Assembly (NCBI GenBank): GCA_034620365.1
Contig: JAQGEQ010000037.1
Span: forward strand, 124,001 to 188,000
DNA from: Pegea sp. RAD2-039
Taxonomy: Eukaryota > Chordata > Thaliacea > Salpida > Salpidae
DNA length: 64,000 bases
Direction: 5' to 3'
Made by a program: the position numbers and the translations under genes. This document shows positions 37,450 to 49,300 of this stretch, in pieces (the first letter of the stretch is position 1; every line of letters begins with the position of its first letter). A model generated the notes under the pieces. It did not search any database. It saw only the letters and a program-made list of their open reading frames with translations, and was not told the DNA's origin.

Positions 37450-38124
37450 ATGTTGACTGATCTTAGAAAACAGTTTAAAATGTCTATTTTATTTTCACCT
37501 CATCTTCATAAAACATGCAACACTTTATGCAAATATTCTATCCCTATAAAAAAATTTTCATCCAATCAGCAATGTTCTGAGATCAGACAATATCGGTATT
37601 TCTTACCTCTTCAAACTAGATGGAGTGATAATGATCAATATGGACATATTAATAATGCTGTTTACTATCAGTATTTTGATACTGTTCTCTCTTCTTATCT
37701 CTTAAGTTTCACTCAAATTGCTCTTGAAACTCCAGAAGAAGGTGCTAGGATGGTTAACACCAATTGTACTTATAAGTCTCCTTGTAAATACCCAGATATT
37801 TTACTTGGGGCATTAGCTGTTGAGAAAATTGGACGTTCTAGTGTTCACTACAAAGTTGGGATCTTTAAATCTCAAAAATATATTTTTTCTTTGAAAGATT
37901 ATTGTGAAGAGCCTTTTACAATTTGTGGTGTTGGTTTGAGAGGTTTACATGTTGAAGAACCAAACGCAGATGAATATTATAAGAAGTTAGAATGTTGTTT
38001 TGATGATAAAGTTGCTGCATTTGGAAAACCTATTCATGTGTTTGTTAATAATAAAACTGGGAAACCAATTTCTGAGTTTTCTCCCTCTCTTCTAGCAACT
38101 TTTCAAAAGTTAAAGTCTTTTTGA
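37450..38124 (+). CDS. Hotdog-fold acyl-CoA thioesterase, YbgC/FcbC type (copy 1)
   Basis: Intronless gene of up to 224 aa for a 4-hydroxybenzoyl-CoA-thioesterase-like enzyme, expected to hydrolyse an acyl-CoA to the free acid and CoA. The hotdog signature TRWSDNDQYGHINNAVYYQY contains the catalytic aspartate and the GHxNN turn. The N terminus is rich in Ser, Lys, His and Arg with few acids, suggesting a mitochondrial transit peptide. The first ATG is at 37450, but the in-frame ATG at 37480 (MSILFSPHLHKTC) gives a more typical transit peptide and may be the true start. AATAAA at 38268 is a likely polyadenylation signal. Copy 2 lies 2.1 kb downstream on the same strand. The substrate is unknown. 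Confidence 0.9.
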   Translation: MLTDLRKQFKMSILFSPHLHKTCNTLCKYSIPIKKFSSNQQCSEIRQYRYFLPLQTRWSDNDQYGHINNAVYYQYFDTVLSSYLLSFTQIALETPEEGARMVNTNCTYKSPCKYPDILLGALAVEKIGRSSVHYKVGIFKSQKYIFSLKDYCEEPFTICGVGLRGLHVEEPNADEYYKKLECCFDDKVAAFGKPIHVFVNNKTGKPISEFSPSLLATFQKLKSF

Positions 38125-40262
38125 ACTATTTAATCATTTTCATTCAATCTCTGTTTAAGCGAATACATTTATTTTTAAGAATGTTTTATATGTTGCCATT
38201 AATTCACCTTTTAAAGGTATCACCATTTTACTATATCAGTTTTTGTTATGAATTTGTTCATCTTTACAATAAAACAATCTATAATAACTAATATTAGTTT
38301 TATTATTTCATTTTAGTTCTTTTATATTATAAGGATAAAAGAATTATAAAATTTATAAAACAATAGTGATTGGTTTTTATCCAGTATTCTAAAATAAGCT
38401 TAATTTTGATTACTTATTTAGTTTTTTTGGATTGTTTGATTTTGATAGCACTTTTATGTTAGTCAACTAATTAATGTATTTTGAATACCAAGTTAAAAAT
38501 ATTTCAAAAACTTAAAACAAAGATTTTTATATCTGGTTGAATCTTTCTGACTATTGATTTTGCAGAAAGATAAAATTGTAATTAGATTTAGCTTATATAC
38601 CAAAAACTAAACAACATATCTACAGCTAAAATATTTGCTAGCTGAAGTTACTAAACAAATTTATAACTATTTTATAGTTTTAGCAACAAATTATATTATA
38701 TATTTAACATTATATATGTACAGATTTGCCAGTAACATAATTTTTTTTGAAGTTTAGCTTTTTATAAAAGGGTTAATATAGTTTTACTTAATCTTATAAA
38801 TGTAACCTACAAGTTAAAATACTTTATAAGTTTAAGTTAAATCTTAAACCAGATTTACTCTTTGATTCGTAATTATCTTCTTAAAGGAACAATCCGATAA
38901 AACTTCTTCTGATTATTTGATATTTTGTTTATACAAATACATAAGAAATAGCTATAAATAAAAACATGTAAGATCTTTATTGATATTTCTTATATGGTGG
39001 TTTTGGATATTGTGTAAGTCTGATAATGATGGCTGAAGTTTGTATTTATATTTCCTCCTTAAAAGGCTTTTAATATAACAATAAAGTCTTTAGGGTTTAT
39101 TTCCAAAATATAATTTTAAGAAAAGTTAAATTTGAAAGACATAAAACTATCAGAAAGCTATTATTAAAACCAACTAGTTTGATAATCATATAATTCCTTA
39201 AACAAAGTATAAAAATCAGCATAAAAATGAATTAATGAACTAAGGATTCTTTCAAAACTTTTTTTAAAGTTTTTACATCATTGAGCTTTGTTCTTCAATT
39301 AAAAAGACCACCTTTAGCTTAATCTGTTTAGCTGCAACCTAACCCACATAGCTACAAGCAGTAAGTTCTAAGCTACATCAGAATTTCAAGCAAGTATCTT
39401 TTTTCATTTATCACTGAGAAATCATTCAAAATAATCTTTTTGATTACTTCCAAAGCATTGGATCAGTGATTAAAATTATTTAGATCAATTTTTATTTCCT
39501 TTAACGCAGCCAAATGTCAATGACTTTTAGTTAGATTGTGCTTACAAGTTACTATAATAAAAGTATTTTTGAGCAACCAATGTGTTTAAACAGACTATTT
39601 TTGAACTTTAAGTTGTTCTTCAAGCATCTTGTTTCAAATGAGTTCAATTTAGTTCTTTGTTTGGAAGCAAATATCATCTTTATAACACAGTTCTATATTG
39701 TGAATTCAAGCTATCCTTTTTTATCAAACTGCTTAAGCTAGATATCTTCAAGTTATTCATATATACAAGACACTTATTATTGGAGGACAGAATAAATTTT
39801 CGTGGTGAAAATTCTATTTGACAAGGTATGTTAATTGCTTATAAAGTGATATATATTTAATAGTGACTTACTATAGAGAGAGTAAGATAATTTTAAATTT
39901 ACATTAACTATTTAAGCTACCTCAAAGTTAGACTACTAAAATACTAGTTTATATTAACAACTTATAATCAATAAAAATAGAAAAAAATAGAAAAAAACAG
40001 AATTACAGAATACGATTTATTACAATTAATTACATTGTTGAAAATATCTTAACATCATTTTAAGTAATAATTGTTAGATTTTTAATCTATAAAATATTTT
40101 TGCAATACCATTTCTTATTTATAAAAACTTTAATATTTCTATCTACTTGTTAAGACTACATATATACTTTATCAATAATATTTAAGGTTATATTTTTTAC
40201 TTAGGGTAAGTACCGTAATTTCAAAACAAATTTTAAATCAAGTTGAAATAAAGCAAAACAGA
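38125..40262. other. Spacer between the thioesterase paralogues
   Basis: About 2.1 kb of A/T-rich DNA. It contains no recognisable gene. I saw no long direct repeat marking the boundaries of the thioesterase duplication. Confidence 0.55.
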
Positions 40263-40919
40263 ATGTCTGGTCGATTATGCATGCACAGAAACTTTTCTAA
40301 ACATTCTTTAATAGCTAGAAAATGTTCATCTGCAAGTACTAAGTGTTCCGAGATCAGACAATATCGGTATTTCTTACCTCTTCAAACTAGATGGAGTGAT
40401 AATGATCAATATGGACATATCAATAATGCTGTTTACTATCAGTATTTTGATACTGTCATAAACAACTATCTCATCTGGTTTGGAAAACTCGAAACAAATC
40501 GTTTAAAATCGAAGGAAAATGGTTTGATGGTTAACACCAATTGTACTTATAGATCTCCTTGTAAATACCCAGATATTTTACTTGGGGCACTAGCTGTTGA
40601 GAAAATTGGACGTTCTAGTGTTCACTACAAAGTTGGGATCTTTAAATCTCAAAAAGATACTTTCTCTTTGAGAGATCATAGTGAAGAACCTTTTACAATT
40701 TGTGGTGTTGGTCTGAAAGGTTTACATGTTGAAGAACCAAACGCAGATGAATATTATAAGAAGTTAGAATGTTGTTTTGATGATAAAGTTGCTGCATTTG
40801 GAAAACCTATTCATGTGTTTGTTAATAATAAAACTGGGAAACCAATTTCTGAGTTTTCTACCTCTTTGCTTAATGCTTTAAGAGGTCTTGTGGTTGATCA
40901 GTTTGATAGTAAATTATGA
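40263..40919 (+). CDS. Hotdog-fold acyl-CoA thioesterase, YbgC/FcbC type (copy 2)
   Basis: Intronless 218-aa paralogue of the gene at 37450, with the same TRWSDNDQYGHINNAVYYQY signature. The N terminus MSGRLCMHRNFSKHSLIARK again looks like a mitochondrial transit peptide but is unrelated in sequence to copy 1. Most of the hotdog domain is almost identical to copy 1 at DNA level. The helix after the signature (VINNYLIWFGKLETNR here, VLSSYLLSFTQIALET in copy 1) and the last 15-20 residues differ completely. Both copies are intact, so both are probably functional with different chain-length or substrate preference; that is an inference. Confidence 0.9.
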   Translation: MSGRLCMHRNFSKHSLIARKCSSASTKCSEIRQYRYFLPLQTRWSDNDQYGHINNAVYYQYFDTVINNYLIWFGKLETNRLKSKENGLMVNTNCTYRSPCKYPDILLGALAVEKIGRSSVHYKVGIFKSQKDTFSLRDHSEEPFTICGVGLKGLHVEEPNADEYYKKLECCFDDKVAAFGKPIHVFVNNKTGKPISEFSTSLLNALRGLVVDQFDSKL

Positions 40920-41832
40920 TTTTTTGATTTGAATTTACTTTCAATTTTATTCAGCTCTAATTTTGAAGTATTGATTTAAATATAATAGTCTGATTTTATA
41001 CAAAGTAAGTAAAACTTAATGAATCAAATAATATGTAAAATCTTTTATTTTAATTGTTCTTACCTAAGTTTAATTACTTAGATAAATACTTGATACTGTT
41101 TAAATTACTTGATTATTGCTGCAATGACTTTCTTTAAACTAATGATAAAATTAAAAAATATCTGGATATAACAAAATCTGTGAAATAATAAAATAATTAT
41201 TTAAAATACTTTTTACTGTCTCTTTTTGCTGAAACTAACATCACCAATTAAACAAAATTATTTCTTAACTCTGTTGGTCTCACCTAAAACAGATAATCAA
41301 TAGTTCAGTTAGAACCTCACTTTAATCTTTTATATATCTAAACCTACAAGCTGAGTTTGTTTGTCTTCTTTGGCAATTTTCAAGCTTAATTTTCAGACTT
41401 AGTCTTTCACTTACAAGGAGTATTTATTCCTAATTAGTCTTATTGGAACTTCTTCAATCTTATAAATTGTATATATATTAGAACTACTAGATCAACTTAA
41501 TAAATAAAACTGTTAGATATTAGAATATGACTTATTGAAACAAGTAAATTTGTTAATTAAATTGTAAAATAGTAAAAGAAAAATATAATTTTTGTAAACA
41601 TTCTATTCCACAAACAAAAGACACTGATATAAAATCTATTTTTATTAACAACTTAATAGTGAAAGGTATCGTTGATGTCACTAACATCGTTGATGTCAAA
41701 TTGAATATTTTATCTAGTTTGTAACACTACCAGTTTTAAGTTTGATAAATTAACGGAAATTGTCACTTGAACACCTAATTATCACTTAATATTGATGTCA
41801 CCAAAACATAAATGTATTTTATCAAATGTTAT
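40920..41832. other. Convergent intergenic spacer
   Basis: About 0.9 kb between the 3' ends of thioesterase copy 2 (+) and the phosphatase gene (-). At 41663-41695 GTTGATGTCA is repeated with little change, a trivial local duplication. Nothing else was recognised. Confidence 0.55.
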
Positions 41833-42613
41833 CTAAAGGCTATCCAAAAAATTATTACATGAACGTTTACATTGCTGGTAAACATTTTCAAAGCCTTCTG
41901 AACCACCCTATAAAATAAAAAAGAAGTTATCATCATATTTTAATGACTGATTTACTATTGAGTTATAAAAATCAAACATTTTAAAATAGCTCACATAATA
42001 AGGATCTTCAATTACTGAATTTGGAGAAGCATTATCATCAAAACTAGCTAACATCAACAACTTTCCTTTTGTAGTCTTTGGAGCCATTCTTTTAACATCT
42101 CTGTAAAAAGTACTGATGTCAAAATAACAACTAGCACCCAACAATATCACCTTTGATTGCTATTATCCATAAAAAAGATGTAATCGAAAGTTTCATAATC
42201 TTTTTTAGTAATCTTCCTTGCTCTATGATTTGAAACATATTTATAAATTCCATTTTTCTTCATAAGATCAGCTCCACGAGAATCCGGGGGACTTCCAGCT
42301 TCATGCCCGGATGTTGCAGCGCTATCAACAAACCACTAGAAATAAATAAGAGGAACTCAATTAATCAAAAACTCTCTCTATATAACTCTATATCAAATAT
42401 AAAACATTTTACAAGTAAAACAGTAAACTTACTTCATCAGCAACACCTCTCTCAGCAACAAGACTTTTAAAACACGCTTCTGCTATAGGTGATCGACAAA
42501 TATTTCCTGCAATAATAAGAGCAATCCATAAAACTTAACAAATTAATTTACTAATCAGTTAATTAATTTAAATTGTTACCTAAACAAACAAACAAAGCTC
42601 CTTTCTTTTCCAT
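41833..42613 (-). CDS. ACP1: Low-molecular-weight protein tyrosine phosphatase
   Basis: Cytosolic phosphatase that removes phosphate from tyrosines through a cysteinyl-phosphate intermediate. Exons in transcript order: 42580-42613, 42433-42506, 42151-42335, 41995-42100, 41833-41907. Together they give 158 codons, 157 aa, matching the family's usual 157-158. The start is MEKKGALFVCLG. The P-loop FVCLGNICRSP holds the nucleophilic Cys and the Arg of CX5R and is split by intron 1 inside the Gly codon. VDSAATSGHEAG and PPDSRGADLMKKNGI follow. The general acid Asp lies in IEDPYY near the end. The last exon GGSEGFENVYQQCKRSCNNF matches the human C terminus closely. Reading straight through the 87-nt intron at 41908-41994 gives a false C terminus. 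All expected catalytic residues are present. Confidence 0.96.
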
Positions 42614-45158
42614 AATTACCTATTTTTAGATAAAAGATTTGATTCAAATCTAACTTTAAAAAAAATGTTGAAATAATTTTTTATTAAGGTTTTAATATCA
42701 ATAAATAGTTTTTAAAATAATATTAGTATTTAAAAAGTCAAATAAAAATAGTTCAGATCTTCATTTAAATGCATATAAATGAAGTTTATAAATATAATAT
42801 AAACAATATACACAAAATAAAACAATTTAGGTGATTATATAAACAATAGAAACAGAAGGCAAAAATATATGACTTATTAAAGTTTTGTTTTTTGATTGAA
42901 AGTTCGGTATTCACATCAACTTTGAGCAAACTTTCACTTAGAGATTTATATTTTCTACTTTACAAGATTAAATAAAATTAAGTTCTATATTTCTATAAAA
43001 TATTTACGTCATCATTAATTAAAGTTTCTAAATATACGAAGTATTTTTTTACCTGAATAAAAGTTTTATAAAAACATTTAGGTTTTTTAAAATTGAGTTA
43101 TTTTTTATAGAAAAAAAACAGAAAGATTGAGCAAAAAATATTACTAACCCTCAAATTATAAAAGAAGAATTTTTTTAAAACAAGTTTGAAAATAGTTTTG
43201 TGAACTATCCCAAATTACTAAAATCATTTGGTGCTTGATTAGCGTAAGTCAGTAAACGCATCAATTGCATGAAGTAATGGTTCAAATGTATAAAATATTA
43301 TTTATATCATTGCTATAATATTCCTACAAAAATGTTTCCTTAATTTTATTAAATTTAAATTGCTTCATCTCCTCTTTATGAAATTAACTTTTACTTAAAA
43401 TATTTAAACTTTTTTAAAGTGTTCTTGTCTTGATTTAGCTTTCAACAGAAATATTCAACACTAATATATATAAACTTAATTATCAAAAAGGGCTTAAAAG
43501 TTGCAAAATTAATAAATATTTATAATAGTTTAATGCTTATAACACAGCAGGTAAATCAATGTGTTTTTATATCATTACTTATAGCACTTACGCCAAGTGT
43601 AGATAAAAATGAATAAATGACAGTCATAAAACTTATGACATGGGCTCAACAATTCTCAATCTATGAAAAAAACTTATAATTAAACTAATAACAGCCAAAT
43701 GAATTTTGAATAGTAATAGATTATAATTAATATTTCGGCTTGAAAATCAAATTTAAGTTTAAATTATTCGAAGATTCCACTCAAGAACGAAAAAAACCAT
43801 TTTGTTTAAAATTGGTCTTAATATTTTTTTATAATACCACGATTGACGTTTGAATGTTTTTAAATTGCACTTTATTATTTCTTTCATTAATTTCAGTATT
43901 TTCTTTCTAAACTATTTAATCTCTTTGAGAATATGATTTGTCCTTCTTATAAACATTCTCTAAAATTTAATAACTAACTTTTTTATTTGTTCTTATCTTC
44001 AAGTAATTTATATTTTTTGTCTAAATGTTAATCAAAACTAGAAAAATTTAAGTTTCTTGCAGTAAATGTGCATTTTTCAACATGAATATTTCTATTTTAT
44101 GTAAAATACAGATTGAACTTAATTTATTTTTTTAGTTTTAGAATGTTTTTTATAACATTTTAGCAATTTTTGTTTTTTAGGTAAAATATTTAAAAAGTGT
44201 AAAATCTGAAATATGGTTTTGTATAGAATTATAATTTTTCTTGAATATCCATAATTATTTATAATACTTTTCAATAATATTTAGAATTTGTAAATATAAT
44301 CTTATCTTTTGCTTTAATTACTTTTTATCTTTTATTATGTTTATTCAAAATCTGAAAAATATTATTTTTTTTTACACTTTTAAATAAATTATCATCAAGT
44401 TTTTGTTTTGTTTACAAATTTTATTTATATTAAACATATTTTTAATTCATTTTATTTTTTGTTCTATATTTTACTACATATAAGTAACTAATTAAATTTA
44501 GTAAATTCCATAACTATAGTAACTAACTTATTATGATTTAATTTTTAATTTGAATAATTTATTTATATATCTTTTTCTTGATTATAATTATTTATTAATT
44601 TTTATTCTCATCTAATTTCTATATTGAATTACTAATATCTAAAAGATTATGTAGTGTTCCTATTATTTCTAAATTAATTATTCTAAACTTTGTTAGTTAG
44701 GCAAGGACTTTTAGGAACTTTTAAATTATTAAATTGTTTTGTGTCTGAACACCATTCTTATACCTTTTGTATAATAACTACATAATTTCATATCTACTGC
44801 TATGAGTTGAATAAAATAACTAAATTTGATTGTTAAGTATCAAATCACATATTTTTTACATTACATATTGAACTGTAATATTTGAGACTTTCTCTTTTCT
44901 ATTTGCAAGCATTTTGTATTTGCTATAAGAGCTATATGTAGCCATGCATTAAATAATAAAAACCATAATGGAATATTTTTTCTATTTAATTATTTAGTAT
45001 ACTTTATCATAAACCTTCTTGATAATTAAGTACAATCTTAGATACAATTTATTAACTAGTTTATTTTCAAATATAAAACTTTGTAAATTATATTTTTCAG
45101 TTATATTTTTATTAAATATTTCAGTTATTTAAAATTATTTGTTAAAAAGTTCAAAACA
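42614..45158. other. Divergent intergenic region (ACP1 / RAD51)
   Basis: About 2.5 kb of very AT-rich DNA between the start of the phosphatase gene (-) and RAD51 (+). Promoters for both should lie here, but I cannot point to a core element. No exon or repeat was recognised. Confidence 0.55.
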
Positions 45159-46178
45159 ATGGAACAGAAACAAAAAAATCAACAAGTAGAACAGGAAGAA
45201 CAATCAGATGAGGAATCAGGACCAATGGCAATCGCTAAGCTTGAGCAATGTGGAATTAGTTCAAGTGATATCAAAAAATTACAAGAAAATGGATATCATT
45301 CAGTAGAATCTGTTGCATTTGCTCCTAAAAAAGCGTTGATATCTGTTAAAGGTATTAGTGAAGCTAAAGCTGATAAAATAAGTATAGAAGCTGCTAAACT
45401 TGTACCAATGGGTTTCACAACTGCTACAGAATTCCACCAGAGGAGAGCTGAAATCATTCAAATTACAACAGGATCATCAGAATTAGATAAATTATTACAA
45501 GGTGGAGTTGAAACTGGTTCAATTACAGAAATGTTTGGAGAGTTTAGAACAGGTAAAACACAAATATGTCACACAATAGCTGCTACATGTCAACTACCAA
45601 TCGAACAAGGTGGAGGCGAAGGGAAATGTATGTATATTGATACGGAAGGAACATTTAGACCTGAAAGATTACTAGCTGTTGCTGAAAGATATGGTTTAAA
45701 TGGGTCTGATGTGTTAGATAATGTTGCTTGTGCTCGTGCTTATAACACAGATCACCAAACACAACTACTTATACAAGCTGCTGCTATGATGTCTGAAGCT
45801 AGATATGCTATTTTAATTGTTGATAGTGCAACTGCTTTGTATAGAACTGATTATAGTGGGCGTGGAGAGTTGTCAGCTCGACAAATGCATCTAGCTAGGT
45901 TTTTAAGGACTCTTCAAAGACTTGCTGATGAATTTGGGGTTGCTGTTGTCATTACAAATCAAGTTGTTGCTCAAGTTGATGGTGGTGCTGTCTTCTGTGC
46001 GGACCCCAAGAAACCTATTGGTGGACATATTATGGCACATGCGTCCACGACACGTTTGTATCTTCGTAAAGGACGTGGTGATACAAGAATTTGTAAAATT
46101 TATGACTCACCCTGCTTACCTGAAGCTGAAGCTGTATTTGCAATCAATGCAGATGGTGTTGGTGATGCTAAAGACTGA
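45159..46178 (+). CDS. RAD51: RAD51 recombinase (intronless)
   Basis: Eukaryotic RecA homologue that forms filaments on single-stranded DNA and performs strand exchange in homologous recombination. One uninterrupted 339-aa frame, equal in length to human RAD51. The N-terminal helix-hairpin-helix domain covers about residues 22-80. The oligomerisation motif FTTA is at 86-89 in [12 protein letters not shown]. Walker A is GEFRTGKT (127-134), Walker B is YAILIVDSA (217-225), and loop L2 lies around [16 protein letters not shown] (274-289). It is RAD51 rather than DMC1 or a paralogue by the FTTA linker and overall identity. The gene has no introns, unlike most of its neighbours. The stop is 219 bp upstream of the TRAPPC9 start, and AATAAA at 46309 lies between them. 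Confidence 0.98.
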   Translation: MEQKQKNQQVEQEEQSDEESGPMAIAKLEQCGISSSDIKKLQENGYHSVESVAFAPKKALISVKGISEAKADKISIEAAKLVPMGFTTATEFHQRRAEIIQITTGSSELDKLLQGGVETGSITEMFGEFRTGKTQICHTIAATCQLPIEQGGGEGKCMYIDTEGTFRPERLLAVAERYGLNGSDVLDNVACARAYNTDHQTQLLIQAAAMMSEARYAILIVDSATALYRTDYSGRGELSARQMHLARFLRTLQRLADEFGVAVVITNQVVAQVDGGAVFCADPKKPIGGHIMAHASTTRLYLRKGRGDTRICKIYDSPCLPEAEAVFAINADGVGDAKD

Positions 46179-46397
46179 CCTTCATTCATTTATAACTTTT
46201 TTATATTTGCTATTTTGTTCCTGAATAGTTAATTATAATAATTGAATGGTCAGCATCATAGAGATGAGTCTTTACATTTGATGGTTTTCTATTTACTTTT
46301 TGAAGTAAAATAAAAGCAAATTTTTGTTTATTCTTTTTAGTTTCTTTAACACTGCAACAAATTTGTCCTTTTTTTTTAATAGAAATAAATTTTAATA

Positions 46398-49300
46398 ATG
46401 ACTTCAGCTAATTATTCATGTGATTGCTTGGATCATGCTAGAATCCTCATCAATGTTGAATCTGCTGGGAATATCAGTGATTCTGAATTCCAAGAAGCAA
46501 TTGATGTTTTAAACAAGTTTCAAGTTGTTGATATACCTGAATCTGGCAGAAAAATCCATTTCAAATTTCAAGTAAACTTCCTAAAATTCAAATACTTACT
46601 CATCAACTTTTATATCCAGAAAAATTGTTTTGCAAAAGCTGGTTCTTGGGGATCATTCCAGCTCCATCGTCAACCATTAGGTCTACTGATTTTTGCTGGT
46701 TGTTCAACAGCTATTGATGTAGTTTTACTACATGAAGCTTATTTAAAGAAGAAGCAAGTACAAGGCTCACAGATATTCGATTCAAGATGTTTTGTGTTTG
46801 GAATTGATAATGGTAACAATCAATATCTTTAAAATCATCTTCTAATCTTCTTCTTACAGCTTTATTACAACAAAGTAAACCTGGAATGCTTCTATACCTC
46901 TCCTTAAATCAATGGACTTCGCATGAAAAAGACATTAAGGAGTTGTTAACATCAATCTTTTACGTTTTAGAATCCAAACGAAGACAATACACTACAGATA
47001 AATCTGACAGGTACAAACCATAATCAAAACAACAACAAAACTTTATCCAACGACAACAACAACAGACATTTAAAACTATACCTTCCATTCGAACAACAAA
47101 CATCAACACCTCCAGATAAGAAGAAGCTACAAGGAAGATGGAAGAAACATCTTGCTGATATCAGTATATTATGTGGATGTTACGCCGATGCTCTGACGTT
47201 TTATCATCAGGCAGCTGATTCTTTATACGCTTGTAATGATAATTTATGGATGGCAGGTAGTGGATGTACCTTCAGTAGTTTCCAACCACTAATCACTTGT
47301 ATACAGCTGCTATAGAAGGATTATGTGTTACAAGCTCTATTATATTATGGCCACGTGATCGAAATATCATAACACCAGTTCCAAAAGTTAAGACAAACGA
47401 ATCAGTGAGTGAATCTTCTTGTTTTGCTCTTTAACTGATTGTTTAAATGTTAGAAATTGGAAGCTAGAATTTCTGGTTCAAGTAGTCAACAAAAGCTCAA
47501 TGAATTAATCAAATTGTGTCTTAAGACTCCGGAAGAGTTTATTGCTCGTTATAAAGAAGCAGTTATTATATACAGTAAAGTAAGTTATCGTTTGTTGAAG
47601 TTACTTTATGATGTTAATAACACCTGTAGATGTTTGTATAAGTGGTACTTGAACACATATATGCGATTTCAATACCATTTCAAGTGTCATCGTTTAATTT
47701 ATTTTCTATTAAACGATTATTTGGCCTTATAGTTGTCAACCCAAGAAAAGAGTCAATTGATAAACATTAAAAAAACAATCGATTAAAATACAACAGACTC
47801 TTTGGGACATGCTCTTTACTACTAAAAGAAGTTTTCTAAATTTAAGGAGGTGTAAGATCATTTAAAAATCTTCATCTATAAAATCTTTTCAGAAGAAGAA
47901 TCTTGCTGTAGTTGAACTCGAGTCTTGTATCAAAGCGACAAAGACGATGTCGATCATGAAGAAGTACAAAGAAGCTTCAGAATTTTTACAAAATGCTGTC
48001 TACATCAACCTAAAAGTCCCAAATGAAGAGCGTGTCTACAAGTAGGTCTCAAAACGCTCTTTCAACATCTCAATAAATCCCTCATCAGTTACAGCTCTTT
48101 ATCTGATCTTTATGAAAGTATTGGGATGTTTCGGAAGTCTGCTTTCTACTCCAGGGTAGCAGCGATGCAGTGTGTCTCTGCTCATCTAACAACTCCCGCT
48201 TGGGATACAGTGATTACCTCTCAACATCCAAGATCAACTTCAAACTCTCAACTTTTCAGTGCTGTAAACTCCTTCAAAGATCTTTATCCGGATTTGGAGT
48301 CGACATCACCAAAGATCAAAATCTTCCTGTACATCCATGTCGTGGATGGCCTCTGATCAAGATCAGGATCTTACATGAGCTTTCATATTCAGCTAAAAAA
48401 CTAAATGATGAAAACAAAGCAGCCAGGTATCTTTCACATCTTCATCTTTCATCAATGCGTCTTCTGATCTTTCATCACTACATCTTGTGTTCTTTCATCA
48501 CTACATCTTGTGATCTTTCATCACTACATCTTGTGTTCTTTCATCACTACATCTTATGATCTTTCATCACTACATCTTGTGTTCTTTCATCACTACATCT
48601 TCTGATCTTGCATCACTACATCTTGTGATCTTTCATCACTACATCTTCTGATCTTTCATCACTACATCTTGTGATCTTTCATCACTACATCTTCTGATCT
48701 TTCATCACTACATCTAGTGATCTTTCATCACTACATCTTGTGTTCTTTCATCACTACATCTTGTGATCTTTCATCACTACATCTTGTGTTCTTTCATCAC
48801 TACATCTTGTGATCTTTCATCACTACATCTTGTAATCTTTCATCACTACATCTTCTGATCCTGCAGAGTCATGGCTTACACTCTAATGAGACTCTATAAT
48901 CACATGACCGAAAATGAGGAGCAAGAGATCTCATCTTTCCTCGAATCTTTCTCAGCAACATCCAATATTTTACAAGATCAGATCTTTGAAGGGATCAATC
49001 TTCCTCCAATCAACTTCTACTCTCTTCCTCAATTAAAGTAAGTCTTCCTGATCTTCATCTTCTTCTTAACTTTGTGTCTTCTTATCAGGAAGATTACGAT
49101 ACTACCTCTTTCTAAACAACTGATGCCTCAATTAACCGAAACCTCACCACAAGATGGCGTCTTCCTTTTTACTCCTTCTTCTTACTTCTCTTCCTCGAAT
49201 CATGCCACAAAATCAGGTGACTTCTTGATGACGTCACTGACGCGCTGATGACGTCATTCGTCTCTTAGCAACCAAATGGGTGATTGGCGAGAATTCGTGG

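Noticed and set aside
39538-39741. Hydrophobic 67-codon frame between the thioesterases
   Set aside because: AT-rich sequence gives Phe/Leu/Ile-rich frames by chance; it has no ATG start and no recognisable domain.
41908-41994. Alternative C terminus of the phosphatase (VSYFKMFDFYNS...)
   Set aside because: It is the read-through of an 87-nt intron. Splicing restores GGSEGFENVYQQC, the conserved family C terminus.
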